A stretch of 40,633 bases of DNA. Source: Sphingomonadales bacterium UBA6174 (GTDB lineage: Bacteria; Pseudomonadota; Alphaproteobacteria; Sphingomonadales; Sphingomonadaceae). The position numbers were made by a program, and so were the translations under genes. Location: NCBI GenBank assembly GCA_002422945.1, contig DITW01000048.1, positions 1 through 40,633 of the forward strand. Reading direction: 5' to 3'. Below the pieces are notes generated by a model that did no database searches, was not told where the DNA came from, and saw only the letters and a list, made by a program, of their open reading frames with translations. Positions within the stretch are counted from its first letter, which is position 1, and every line of letters starts with the position of its first letter. Positions 23,806-32,678 of this stretch are shown here, piece after piece.

Positions 23806-25424
23806 CGGCGGGACAGACGGCCCTTGCGGATCATTTGGGCAGCGCGTTCGGCGATCATCAGGGTCGGCGAACTGGTATTGCCAGAGGTGATGCGCGGCAT
23901 GATCGATGCGTCTGCAATCCGCAAGCCTTCAATCCCGCGCACGCGCAAGGCCGGGTCGGTGACCGCCATGGGATCATCGGCGCGGCCCATCTGGCAGGTG
24001 CCGACCGGGTGGAAGATGGTGGTGCCGACCATGCCTGCTGCCTGGGCAAGCTGTTCATCCGTGGTGAAGTCCGCGCCCGGCAGATATTCCACCGGCTGAA
24101 AAGGGGCAAGCGCGGGCTGCGACACAATCCGCCGTGTCAGTCGCAGCGCCTTGGCTGCCTTGATCCGGTCGGCTTCATGGCTGAGATAGCAAGGCGCGAT
24201 TTTCGGCGCGCTGTGCGGATCGGCGTCGCGGATAGTGACATGACCGCGCGATTGCGGGCGCAGGTCGCAGATGCTGGCGGTGAAGGCCGGGAATTTGTGC
24301 AAGGGTTCGCCAAATTTTTCCAGCGATAAGGGCTGGACATGATATTCGAGATCGGGCGTGGCGATGTCCGGATCGGACTTGGCGAACGCGCCCAATTGGC
24401 TGGGCGCCATGCTGAGCGGACCGCGCCGGAACAACGCATATTCAAGCCCCATCATGGCCTTGCCCCACAGACTGTGGACTTGGGTGTTGAGGGTCGAGAC
24501 GCCTTGTAATTTGTAAATGCTGCGGAGCTGGAGATGGTCCTGCAAATTCTGGCCGACGCCGGGCAGGGCGTGCACGACTTCAACGCCCAAGGACCGTAAC
24601 AGCGCTGGATCGCCAATCCCCGACCGTTGCAAGATGGCAGGTGAGCCGATGGCGCCCGCGCTCAAGATCGTTTCAAGCCGGGCCGTAGCGGTGCACGCGC
24701 GGCCACCTTGTTGGAACACGACGCCCGTGACCTTGCGCCCGTCCATTAATAGCCGGTCGGTCAGCGCCCCGGTCACGATCTTCAGATTGGGGCGGTGGCG
24801 AATGGGGTCGATGAAGCCGCGCACGCTTGACCAGCGGGTGCCGCGCTTTTGGTTGACATGGAACAGGCCGACGCCCTGATTGTCGCCCTGATTGAAATCG
24901 TCGGTGGGGTTGATGCCCGCCTGTGTCGCCGCCTCGGCAAAGCGGTCGAGTATGTCCCAGCGCAGCCGTTGCTGCTCCACCCGCCATTCGCCGCCCGTGC
25001 GGTGGTGGTCGTTCTCGCCGGCTTGGAAATCCTCCATGCCGAGGAACAGGGGGCGCACTGCGTCCCAGCGCCATTGATGATCGCCGGTCAATGCTGCCCA
25101 TTGGTCATAATCCTGCGCCTGACCGCGCAGATACAACATGCCGTTGATGAGGGTGCAGCCGCCCAGCCCCTTGCCCCGCGCATAGTTGATCGAGCGACCG
25201 TTCAGGCCCGGCTCCGGCTCGGTCATGTAACACCAATCGGTGCGCGGATTGTTGATGCAATAGATGTAGCCAATCGGGATTTTGGTCCAGATCCAGCGTT
25301 CGTCATTGCCCGCCTCTAGCAACAAGACATGTACGTCCGGATCGGCAGATAGGCGGTTGGCCAGCACACAGCCCGCTGCACCGCCGCCGATGACGATATA
25401 GTCAAATGTTACAAAATCAGTCAT
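23802..25424 (-). CDS. GMC family FAD-dependent oxidoreductase (alcohol/choline dehydrogenase type)
   Basis: A 540-residue glucose-methanol-choline oxidoreductase. FAD-binding GGGAAG is at residues 13-18, LLLEAG follows beta-2, GRSINYARGKGLGG is GMC signature 1, LSAGAIGSPAILQRSGIG signature 2, and the active site has His in IFHPVGTCQMG plus Asn in SGNTSSPTLMIAE. It oxidises an alcohol at the membrane or in the cytosol, passing electrons to a quinone or oxygen; AlkJ-like aliphatic or terpenoid alcohols are typical substrates. ATG 25424 overlaps the helicase stop (ATGA), so the gene is coupled to a housekeeping-type helicase. Confidence 0.92.
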   Translation of the reverse strand: MTDFVTFDYIVIGGGAAGCVLANRLSADPDVHVLLLEAGNDERWIWTKIPIGYIYCINNPRTDWCYMTEPEPGLNGRSINYARGKGLGGCTLINGMLYLRGQAQDYDQWAALTGDHQWRWDAVRPLFLGMEDFQAGENDHHRTGGEWRVEQQRLRWDILDRFAEAATQAGINPTDDFNQGDNQGVGLFHVNQKRGTRWSSVRGFIDPIRHRPNLKIVTGALTDRLLMDGRKVTGVVFQQGGRACTATARLETILSAGAIGSPAILQRSGIGDPALLRSLGVEVVHALPGVGQNLQDHLQLRSIYKLQGVSTLNTQVHSLWGKAMMGLEYALFRRGPLSMAPSQLGAFAKSDPDIATPDLEYHVQPLSLEKFGEPLHKFPAFTASICDLRPQSRGHVTIRDADPHSAPKIAPCYLSHEADRIKAAKALRLTRRIVSQPALAPFQPVEYLPGADFTTDEQLAQAAGMVGTTIFHPVGTCQMGRADDPMAVTDPALRVRGIEGLRIADASIMPRITSGNTSSPTLMIAERAAQMIRKGRLSRR

Positions 25425-27943
25425 TTGCGGGTCATTCTGTCGATCTTGTGCCAAGAAGCGAGTGCGGCAAAGGCGGGGTTGGTCGGGCGCTCTATCGGAC
25501 GTGGTTTCGGGCGGCCCCGCCAGCGATATTGCGGTTGGGCCTCATTGCCGGTCGCGACAAAGCCAAGCGCGCGCATGATCCGGCCGAACGTCGCCGTCCC
25601 GATGCCAAGCGAGGTCGCAAGTGCCATGTTCGGCAGATAATCGCGCGACTGGCCACGCGCATCATGCACCGACCTTGCGATTTTTTCGACAAGATCGATC
25701 CGCAGCATCTGATCGCCAAAGCTGCGATAACCGGCCAGCGTTGCCGCTGCGCCAAGTGCGGGGCTGGGCTTATCCAACAGGCCAAGGCCCGCCATCGGCA
25801 ACGGCGGCATCGGCAGGTTTTCACGGATATGATGGAGCGCTAGCCTGAGACTTGCCGCGCCCGGTTTCAACAGCATCGGGTGGAATATATCCAGTGCCCC
25901 GATCTCCAGCCCGATGCGGCGCAATTGATGGCGTTCCTGACGGTTCAAATGATCGAGCGCGGTTTCCACTTCATGGCGCGAGATAATCCCGCCATTGGCG
26001 ACGATCTGGGCCAAGAGCGCGCGTAAATTCGGCGAGGTCGCCTCATTGCCCGCCAGATCGGATAGGCGGAGGAGCGGACGCAATTGTCCGGTGATGCGGT
26101 GGTGCAGCCAGCGTTCGAGCCGTTCCATCACCGCCTTGCGTGGGGCGGGGGGCAGGCTTGCAATCGCCGGGTCGGGCGCGAATTGCGGGTGCAGCAGATC
26201 CTTGCCGGGCTTGAACCCGATAATGTCCTGTCCGCGCCAATGGAGCGTGATCGACGTGCCCGCGACCATCGACAGGCTGAATTGATCGTCCGGCGCCTCC
26301 GCCAGCGCCTGCGCCCGGCGTTCCAATTCACGCGGGAGGTGATGTTCTGCCGCCGCCAGCAGCATCTTGCGGTCGCCGCGTCGGGCATCACCATCAACGG
26401 TAAAGCGAAAGCCATTGAGATGGCCGATCATCTCATCCTCGACCGTGACGGTGCCGTCTGATGCCACCTGCACATCGAGCAAGCGACGGTCGCGCCCGAC
26501 CGAGCGCATCAGGACCATCGTCCGCCGGTCGACAAAACGTTCGGTCAATCGTTGGTGCAGCGCATCGGATAGGCGTTCTTCCAGCGCCATCGTCTGGATC
26601 GCCCATTGTCCGGGGAGCGCCAGCCAATCGGGGCGCTGGGCGATATAGGCCAATGTCCGCACCCCGGCGAGGCGCGATGCCAACCGGTCGACATCGCCGC
26701 CGACCTGATCCAGCCGCGCGAGTTCGCGGGCGAACCAATCCTCGGCAATCGGGCCATGCACGCGTTGCAGGAATAATTGCGCGACCAACTGGGCGTGATA
26801 GCTTGGGCCGACCTTGCGGAAATCGGGCAGGCCGCACAATTCCCACAATAAGGACACTGCGCGCGCACCCTTGGCCTTGTCGCGTATATCGTGATGGGCA
26901 GCGAGCTGACGCAACACCGCAAGGTCCACCGCCTCGGGTGCGGCGCGGAGCATCGGTTCATCCGGCACCTCTTCCAGCGAGGCGATGAGATTGTCGAGCG
27001 TGGAGAAATCCGGCTCGGCATTGCGCCACAATAGATGATCGAGCGGTGGGAAGCGGTGGTTTTCGACCCGGTCGATTTCCGCTTCGGTCAATTCCAGATG
27101 GTCGCCCATGCCCCCCAGCACGCCGAATGTGCCGTCGCGCTGATGGCGTCCGGCGCGGCCTGCGATCTGGGCGATTTCGCTGATCGCCAGCCGCCGTTGG
27201 CGCTTGCCGTCGAATTTCGACAGGCTGGCAAAGGCGATGTGCGATACGTCCATGTTGAGGCCCATGCCAATCGCATCGGTGGCGACGAGATAATCGACCT
27301 CGCCCGCCTGAAACATCGCGACTTGCGCGTTACGGGTGCGGGGCGACAATGCTCCCATGACCACCGCTGCGCCACCACGGGTCCGGCGCAGCATTTCCGC
27401 GACGGCATAGACCTGCTCCACCGAAAAGGCGACGATGGCCGACCGCGCGGGCAGGCGGCTGAGCTTCATCGGCCCGGCATGGGTCAGTTGCGAAAAACGC
27501 GGGCGGGAGATGATCTCGGCATGGGGGATGAGGGCGCGGATGATCGGCTTCAAACTGTCCGAGCCAAGGATCATCGTTTCTTCGCGACCACGGGCATATA
27601 GCAGCCGGTCGGTAAAGACATGGCCGCGTTCCGGGTCGGTGCCGATCTGCGCCTCATCCAACGCGACAAAAGCGACGTCGCGGCTGATCGGCATGGATTC
27701 CACCGTGCAGAGCAACCAGCGTGCGTTCGGCGGCATGATCTTTTCTTCGCCGGTGATTAGCCCGACATTGGCCGCGCCCTTGATCGCGACGACCCGATCA
27801 TACACCTCACGCGCGAGCAGGCGCAGCGGAAAGCCGATCATCCCGCTTGAATGGGCGCACAGCCGCTCGATCGCAAGATGGGTCTTGCCGGTATTGGTTG
27901 GGCCGAGAACGGCGCGGACCACGTCCTGATCGGTGCGTTTCAT
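25421..27943 (-). CDS. Suv3-like superfamily 2 RNA/DNA helicase
   Basis: An 840-residue helicase. Walker A GPTNTGKTH starts at residue 14, motif II reads DEAQ, SDSLKPIIRALIPHAE lies before the second RecA domain, and motif VI is QIAGRAGRHQ. The N-terminal half matches the mitochondrial Suv3-type helicases common in alphaproteobacteria; the long C-terminal part is helical and includes a Lys/Arg-rich, low-complexity tail (RWRGRPKPRPIERPTN). Probable role in RNA turnover or ribosome assembly. ATG 27943 is chosen because the open frame upstream overlaps the 65-aa gene. It forms an operon with that gene and the GMC gene. Confidence 0.9.
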   Translation of the reverse strand: MKRTDQDVVRAVLGPTNTGKTHLAIERLCAHSSGMIGFPLRLLAREVYDRVVAIKGAANVGLITGEEKIMPPNARWLLCTVESMPISRDVAFVALDEAQIGTDPERGHVFTDRLLYARGREETMILGSDSLKPIIRALIPHAEIISRPRFSQLTHAGPMKLSRLPARSAIVAFSVEQVYAVAEMLRRTRGGAAVVMGALSPRTRNAQVAMFQAGEVDYLVATDAIGMGLNMDVSHIAFASLSKFDGKRQRRLAISEIAQIAGRAGRHQRDGTFGVLGGMGDHLELTEAEIDRVENHRFPPLDHLLWRNAEPDFSTLDNLIASLEEVPDEPMLRAAPEAVDLAVLRQLAAHHDIRDKAKGARAVSLLWELCGLPDFRKVGPSYHAQLVAQLFLQRVHGPIAEDWFARELARLDQVGGDVDRLASRLAGVRTLAYIAQRPDWLALPGQWAIQTMALEERLSDALHQRLTERFVDRRTMVLMRSVGRDRRLLDVQVASDGTVTVEDEMIGHLNGFRFTVDGDARRGDRKMLLAAAEHHLPRELERRAQALAEAPDDQFSLSMVAGTSITLHWRGQDIIGFKPGKDLLHPQFAPDPAIASLPPAPRKAVMERLERWLHHRITGQLRPLLRLSDLAGNEATSPNLRALLAQIVANGGIISRHEVETALDHLNRQERHQLRRIGLEIGALDIFHPMLLKPGAASLRLALHHIRENLPMPPLPMAGLGLLDKPSPALGAAATLAGYRSFGDQMLRIDLVEKIARSVHDARGQSRDYLPNMALATSLGIGTATFGRIMRALGFVATGNEAQPQYRWRGRPKPRPIERPTNPAFAALASWHKIDRMTRK

Positions 27944-27953
27944 GGGTGATGGA

Positions 27954-28151
27954 TTATCCGCAGCCGCAGCCGCGCCAAGCTGCCATTTTATCAAGCTGAT
28001 CGAGTTCTTCCCACGGGCTGACACCATGTTCATAGGGCGTACGAAAGCTGCTGTCATCGCCGCCGATCAACCAGTCTAGTTCGCGTCTGCTGGCCAATTG
28101 GCGTAGTTCGTCAAGCCATTCATCGAAACTGATTGTGGGCGGCGTGTCCAT
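27954..28151 (-). CDS. Small conserved-looking protein (65 aa) upstream of the helicase
   Basis: An acidic 65-residue protein starting MDTPPTISFDEWLDELRQL and ending WRGCGCG. No signal peptide or membrane segment; the C-terminal Cys-Gly-Cys could bind metal. It ends ten bases before the helicase start codon, so cotranscription is clear. I do not recognise the family. Support comes from its position in the operon and its codon use resembling the neighbouring genes; the ribosome site is weak. Confidence 0.6.
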   Translation of the reverse strand: MDTPPTISFDEWLDELRQLASRRELDWLIGGDDSSFRTPYEHGVSPWEELDQLDKMAAWRGCGCG

Positions 28152-28250
28152 ATCGCGATGTTAATCCGTGCTGCGTGTCGGAGCAAGCGCGAGCGATCAA
28201 TCATCACGTGCTGGAGCCAATCGCATTTGAAGACTTGACGACCCCCTAGT

Positions 28251-28271
28251 TTATAAATATCTAAATTATAA
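28251..28271. promoter_or_regulatory. Palindrome upstream of the sulfur operon (TTATAA-N9-TTATAA)
   Basis: A 21-base interrupted inverted repeat, 26 bases before the start at 28297. BigR/SqrR-type ArsR repressors that sense persulfide bind AT-rich palindromes upstream of such operons; no ArsR gene is present here, so the regulator would be encoded elsewhere. AT-only arms may also be part of a promoter. Confidence 0.4.
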
Positions 28272-28296
28272 CATAACCAATCAAAGGGACTAATGA

Positions 28297-29214
28297 ATGG
28301 CCGACCAGCCACTCGATCGCGCCACGGTTCAGGTGAACAAGGCGCGGCATGGTGTCCCGGCGATCAAGCCATTCTTCGACGAGGCAACCTCAACCATTGC
28401 CTATGTCGTCTATGATACCGCAAGCAGGCACGCTGCCATTATCGACAGCGTGTTGGACTTTGATCCCGCTTCGGGTCGCACCTCCTTCTCCTCGGCAAAC
28501 AAGATTATCGCGTTTGCGGGGGAGAAGGAGCTTATTATCGACTGGCTGCTCGAAACCCATGTCCATGCGGACCATCTGTCTGCGGCCCCTTATCTCCAGC
28601 AGAAATTGGGCGGCAAGATCGCCATTGGCGCGCAAGTTGTCACGGTGCAGGAGACGTTCGGTAAATTGTTCAATGCCGGCCCTGACTTCAAAACGGACGG
28701 CAGCGATTTCGACCGGTTGTTTGCGGATGGCGATAAATTCAACATCGGCGATATGCAGGCGACGGTACTGCATGTGCCGGGCCATACCCCGGCGTGTATC
28801 GCGTATGTGATCGGGGATGCGGTGTTCGTTGGCGACACGTTGTTCATGCCGGATTATGGCACGGCAAGGTGTGATTTTCCGGGTGGCGATGCGCGTAGCC
28901 TCTATCGCTCGATCCGCCGTATCTTGTCGCTGCCGCCAGAAACGCGGCTGTTCATGTGCCATGATTACAAAGCGCCGGAACGCGATTATATTGCTTGGGA
29001 AACCACGGTCGATGCGCAGCGCAAGACGAACATCCATATCCATGACAATGTGACGGAGGATGCATTCGTCGCGATGCGCGAGGGGCGTGATGCGGGGTTG
29101 GGAATGCCCGTATTGATCCTGCCATCGGTGCAGGTGAATATGCGTGCAGGACATCTGCCGCCACCGGAAGACAATGATGTGCGCTACCTCAAAATCCCGT
29201 TGAACTTGCTATGA
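28297..29214 (+). CDS. MBL-fold metallohydrolase, persulfide dioxygenase-like (Blh type)
   Basis: A 305-residue metallo-beta-lactamase-fold protein. THVHADH at 87-93 gives His88, His90, Asp92 and His93; further ligands are in VPGHTPAC, VGDTLFMPDYGTARCDFPGG and MCHDY. PDYGTARCDFPGG is the signature of ETHE1/Blh-type enzymes, which oxidise glutathione persulfide to sulfite with a single iron. The surrounding transporters for reduced sulfur and sulfate support that role. Start ATG 28297 follows AAAGGGAC. The stop overlaps the next start (ATGA at 29211-29214). Confidence 0.9.
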   Translation: MADQPLDRATVQVNKARHGVPAIKPFFDEATSTIAYVVYDTASRHAAIIDSVLDFDPASGRTSFSSANKIIAFAGEKELIIDWLLETHVHADHLSAAPYLQQKLGGKIAIGAQVVTVQETFGKLFNAGPDFKTDGSDFDRLFADGDKFNIGDMQATVLHVPGHTPACIAYVIGDAVFVGDTLFMPDYGTARCDFPGGDARSLYRSIRRILSLPPETRLFMCHDYKAPERDYIAWETTVDAQRKTNIHIHDNVTEDAFVAMREGRDAGLGMPVLILPSVQVNMRAGHLPPPEDNDVRYLKIPLNLL

Positions 29215-29657
29215 TGGAGGCGCTTTTCCCTCACGCCGCGCCATTGCAGGGCCTGATCGGTGGCCTGTTGATCGGTCTGGCGGCGGCGATCATGCTGCTT
29301 GGCTTGGGACGGATTGCGGGGGTGAGCGGCATGACCGCGCGTGCGACGGGCATAGGGGGCGGTGCGACGCCCCGTCTGGTCGCGGCCAGCTTTGTGATCG
29401 GTCTGCCGTTGGGCGCAGGGATCGCGGCACAGTGGATCGGCCCGTTGCACATTGACTTTCCCGCTTGGCCGGCGCTGATATTGGGCGGGTTGTTGGTCGG
29501 CTTTGGCACGCGCATGGGTTCGGGCTGCACCAGCGGCCATGGCGTATGCGGTATTTCCCGGCTGTCGCGCCGGTCGATTGTTGCGACGATGTTATTCATG
29601 GCCAGCGGTTTTGCGACGGTGGCGGTCATGAGAGCGATAGGGTTGCTGGGCGTTTGA
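29211..29657 (+). CDS. YeeE/YedE family transporter half (DUF395)
   Basis: A 148-residue membrane protein with about four hydrophobic segments and the family motif GFGTRMGSGCTSGHGVCG. YeeE/YedE proteins pass thiosulfate or related sulfur species by relay of conserved cysteines; the two cysteines here are in GSGCTSGHGVCG. This is a half-size form, paired with the second half encoded at 29893. It is translationally coupled to the persulfide dioxygenase gene. Confidence 0.88.
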   Translation: MMEALFPHAAPLQGLIGGLLIGLAAAIMLLGLGRIAGVSGMTARATGIGGGATPRLVAASFVIGLPLGAGIAAQWIGPLHIDFPAWPALILGGLLVGFGTRMGSGCTSGHGVCGISRLSRRSIVATMLFMASGFATVAVMRAIGLLGV

Positions 29658-29685
29658 ACTTCACTATCGAACAGGGAGAGCGAAT

Positions 29686-29886
29686 ATGAAGAACCTCGGC
29701 ACATTGGATCGCGCGCTACGCGTGATCGCCGTATCTGCTATTGTTATCGCTTATGCGACCGGCAATCTGACCGGCACCGTCGGCGTGGTGTTGCTGTTGA
29801 TTGCGATTGTGTTGCTGGCAACCGCAGCCATCGGTTTTTGTCCGGCCTATCGCCTGTTCGGGGCTTCGACCTGCGAGAAGAGTTGA
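29686..29886 (+). CDS. DUF2892 (YgaP-like transmembrane) protein
   Basis: A 66-residue protein with two hydrophobic helices and the ending GFCPAYRLFGASTC, the hallmark of the membrane domain that is fused to rhodanese in YgaP. The two cysteines may carry or relay persulfide sulfur. GGGAGAGCGA precedes the ATG. It sits between the two YeeE halves. Confidence 0.85.
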   Translation: MKNLGTLDRALRVIAVSAIVIAYATGNLTGTVGVVLLLIAIVLLATAAIGFCPAYRLFGASTCEKS

Positions 29887-29892
29887 CTTATT

Positions 29893-30303
29893 GTGCAGCC
29901 GCTGATTTCTCTTATTGCCGGACTGATATTCGGGGCAGGTCTTGCGGTCGGCGGGATGATTGATCCTGCGCGGGTGCAGGCCTTCCTTGATCTTTTCGGC
30001 GATTGGGACCCGACTTTGGCATTCGTCATGGGGGGCGCAATCCTGCCCATGACGATTGCTTGGGTGATAAAGGCGCGGCTTGATCGTCCATTGGCGGGTG
30101 GCGTGTTTGATGTGCCGGATACGACCAAGCTTGATCGTAATCTGGCGATAGGCGCGCTGCTATTTGGCGCAGGCTGGGGCATTGGCGGACTTTGCCCCGG
30201 TCCTGCCATTGCCGATCTGGCGCTGGCGCCGGGACCGGCTTTGATATTCGTCGCGGCGATGCTTGTAGGCATGGGCGTGCATCGGCTCACACTCGGGCGT
30301 TGA
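29893..30303 (+). CDS. YeeE/YedE family transporter, second half (DUF6691 type)
   Basis: A 136-residue membrane protein with four to five hydrophobic segments, GLAVGGMIDPARV near the start and GWGIGGLCPGPAIADL, in which one Cys replaces the CxxxH-type cysteines of the first half. Together with 29211-29657 it would rebuild a full YeeE-like channel. The start is GTG 29893, six bases after the previous stop. The stop is one base before the permease start. Confidence 0.85.
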   Translation: MQPLISLIAGLIFGAGLAVGGMIDPARVQAFLDLFGDWDPTLAFVMGGAILPMTIAWVIKARLDRPLAGGVFDVPDTTKLDRNLAIGALLFGAGWGIGGLCPGPAIADLALAPGPALIFVAAMLVGMGVHRLTLGR

Positions 30304-30304
30304 G

Positions 30305-32077
30305 ATGAGTCTATCCCGCTATTTCCCCATTTTTGATTGGGGTCGGGACTATAATAAAACGGCGCTCACCAATGATGTGGTGGCGGCCCTGATCGTGACG
30401 ATCATGCTGATTCCGCAAAGCCTCGCTTATGCGATGTTGGCAGGCCTCCCGCCTGAAGTGGGCCTCTATGCCTCGATCCTGCCTTTGGTCGCTTATGCGA
30501 TTTTCGGGACCAGTCGCGCATTAGCTGTCGGGCCGGTGGCGGTGGTGTCGTTGATGACCGCGACCGCAGCCGGAAATATCGCGGCACAGGGGTCGCCAGA
30601 ATATATGACGGCGGCGATTGCGCTGGCGCTGATTTCCGGGCTGATGATGGTGGGAATGGGGCTGTTACGGCTCGGCTTCCTTGCCAACCTGCTCTCGCAT
30701 CCGGTGGTGTCCGGTTTTATCACCGCGAGCGGATTGATCATCGCGACCAGCCAGATGAAATCGCTGCTCGGCATCAATGCGGGCGGGGATACGATGCCCG
30801 CGCTGCTGGGATCGCTCTACGCTCATATCGGCCAGACAAACCTGCCGACCCTCATCATCGGCGTGAGTGCGCTGATCTTTCTGTTCTGGGTCCGCAAAGG
30901 GCTGAAACCATTGTTGGTGCGGCTTGGCCTGCAATCGCGCGTGGCGGAGTTGCTGGCCAAGGCGGGGCCGATTGCGGCGGTGGCGGTGTCGATATTGGCG
31001 GTGGTCAGTCTTGATCTGGAGGCGGCCGGGGTCAAGACCGTCGGGCATATCCCGCAATCTCTGCCGCCTTTTGCCGTGCCGGGGTTCGATCCGGACTTAT
31101 GGGCAAGGCTACTGGTGCCGGCATTGTTGCTGAGCGTGATCGGTTTTGTCGAATCCGTTTCGGTCGCCCGGACCTTGGCCGCGCGCAAGCGCCAGCGGAT
31201 TGCGCCAGATCAGGAGTTGATCGGCCTTGGCATGTCCAATCTCGCATCCGCCGTGTCGGGTGGCTATCCCGTGACCGGCGGCTTTGCGCGATCCGTCGTG
31301 AACTTCGATGCAGGCGCCGATACGCCTGCCGCTGGCGCCTTTACCGCCATCGGCATAGCATTCGCGGCCCTGTTCCTGACGCCATGGCTTTCCCATTTGC
31401 CGGTGGCGACATTGGCCGCGACGATTGTGGTCGCGGTGTTGAGCCTGGTCGATCTCAAGACCCCGCGCATGGTCTGGCATTATGCCAAGGGCGATTTTGC
31501 CGCCATGGCCGCGACCGTGCTGGTGACCTTGCTGGCAGGGGTCGAAATCGGGGTGATCGCCGGGGTAGGGCTGAATCTTGCGCTCTATCTCTATCGCGCC
31601 TCGCGCCCCCATGCCGCCATTGTCGGGCGCGTGCCGGGGACTGAGCATTTCCGCAATGTGAAGCGGCATGAAGTCATGACCGCGCCACATCTCCTCAGCA
31701 TCCGGATTGATGAGAGCCTGACCTATCTCAATGCCGGTTGGCTGGAAGAATTTGTGCTGGAATCCGTCGCGGCGAGACCGCAAATGCGTCACCTGATCTT
31801 GATGTGTTCGGCCGTGAACACGATTGACGCATCGGCGCTGGAAAGTCTGGAGGCGATCAATCACCGTCTGGCGGATAGCGGTGTACGGCTGCATTTATCC
31901 GAGGTGAAAGGCCCGGTGATGGATGCGCTCCAGCACGCACATTTGCTGCAAGACCTTACCGGACATGTCTATATGTCTCAAAATCAGGCATTTTCTGAAT
32001 TGATCCTCGATGATGGCGAACATGAAGGGCCGTTGCGCCCGGAAAACGACCTTTGGCTTGCGCGCGGGCTGATCTGA
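30305..32077 (+). CDS. SulP family inorganic anion permease with STAS domain
   Basis: A 590-residue SulP permease: PQSLAYAMLAGLPPEVGLYAS in the first membrane segments (the family signature), GTSRALAVGPVAVVSLM, repeated hydrophobic helices to about residue 430, then a STAS domain (ILMCSAVNTIDASALESL) at the C-terminus. SulP proteins carry sulfate, bicarbonate or other anions by symport or exchange. As last gene of the sulfur operon (one-base spacing to the preceding stop) it probably moves sulfate or sulfite formed from persulfide oxidation, in either direction. Confidence 0.92.
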   Translation: MSLSRYFPIFDWGRDYNKTALTNDVVAALIVTIMLIPQSLAYAMLAGLPPEVGLYASILPLVAYAIFGTSRALAVGPVAVVSLMTATAAGNIAAQGSPEYMTAAIALALISGLMMVGMGLLRLGFLANLLSHPVVSGFITASGLIIATSQMKSLLGINAGGDTMPALLGSLYAHIGQTNLPTLIIGVSALIFLFWVRKGLKPLLVRLGLQSRVAELLAKAGPIAAVAVSILAVVSLDLEAAGVKTVGHIPQSLPPFAVPGFDPDLWARLLVPALLLSVIGFVESVSVARTLAARKRQRIAPDQELIGLGMSNLASAVSGGYPVTGGFARSVVNFDAGADTPAAGAFTAIGIAFAALFLTPWLSHLPVATLAATIVVAVLSLVDLKTPRMVWHYAKGDFAAMAATVLVTLLAGVEIGVIAGVGLNLALYLYRASRPHAAIVGRVPGTEHFRNVKRHEVMTAPHLLSIRIDESLTYLNAGWLEEFVLESVAARPQMRHLILMCSAVNTIDASALESLEAINHRLADSGVRLHLSEVKGPVMDALQHAHLLQDLTGHVYMSQNQAFSELILDDGEHEGPLRPENDLWLARGLI

Positions 32078-32243
32078 ATGTGCTGCGCCTAAAACGGGCC
32101 TCAAACGCCACCCGTCACAGTTTCCTGAATATTGCAGATCGTGATTAACCCGATGTTAGGGGTTCGACGTCATAGCTCTACCTAGTCCAATGTTGGATGC
32201 CGCTTATTTGGCGGTGTCCAATATGCGGGATAGGGAGAATGAA

Positions 32244-32522
32244 ATGCGGTTTTCATTGGCGATCCAGCGCATTGACGGACATGTCGTCGGTCGCGCGCGC
32301 CATGTATTCGGCCCGCCACCCGCCAATGATAATCTTGCGGTGCTGGATGAGGCAGCGATCGACCGAAGCCGCATTTGCAGCGAATTATATGGCGATCATG
32401 CGATGGCGCATGCGCAATCATGTGCCAAGCGGGCATTTTTTCTGAATGATATGCGGCGTTATCGTTGGTGGCTGGATGTGATCCGGTCGCTGGATATGGC
32501 GATAGTGACGGCGTCACGTTAA
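32244..32522 (+). CDS. Hypothetical protein, 92 aa
   Basis: Unrecognised protein starting MRFSLAIQRIDGHVVGRARHVFG, with PPPANDNLAVLDEAAIDRSR and a C-terminal helix DMRRYRWWLDVIRSLDM. The PPANDN stretch is of a kind seen in many small alphaproteobacterial proteins. AGGGAG six bases before ATG 32244 favours this start over 32190. It stands alone between the permease and the GGDEF-EAL gene. Confidence 0.6.
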   Translation: MRFSLAIQRIDGHVVGRARHVFGPPPANDNLAVLDEAAIDRSRICSELYGDHAMAHAQSCAKRAFFLNDMRRYRWWLDVIRSLDMAIVTASR

Positions 32523-32606
32523 GATTAGTCACGGCATTAAAGTTAGAGTGGTTTTAAGCGTAAAAAGAAGGACTTGACGCAACACCCCCTAAATTGTGGG
32601 GTGAGA

Positions 32607-32678
32607 ATGAACTGGACTGACTTTGCACAGCTATTTCCGTATCAGCCCCAAGCTCAGAGGCGAGACAACACCGCTTGA
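32607..32678 (+). CDS. Possible 23-aa leader ORF overlapping the start of the GGDEF-EAL gene
   Basis: ATG 32607, right after GGGGTGAGA, opens MNWTDFAQLFPYQPQAQRR and ends in TGA at 32676-32678. It overlaps the proposed TTG start (32623) of the downstream gene in another frame. This is the best ribosome site in the area, so it may be a translated leader, or signal a frameshift joining it to the downstream frame. Confidence 0.35.
   Translation: MNWTDFAQLFPYQPQAQRRDNTA

Noticed and set aside
31109..31894. 261-codon antisense frame inside the SulP gene
   Set aside because: Shadow of a GC-rich gene; composition rich in His, Gln and Arg and no family features.
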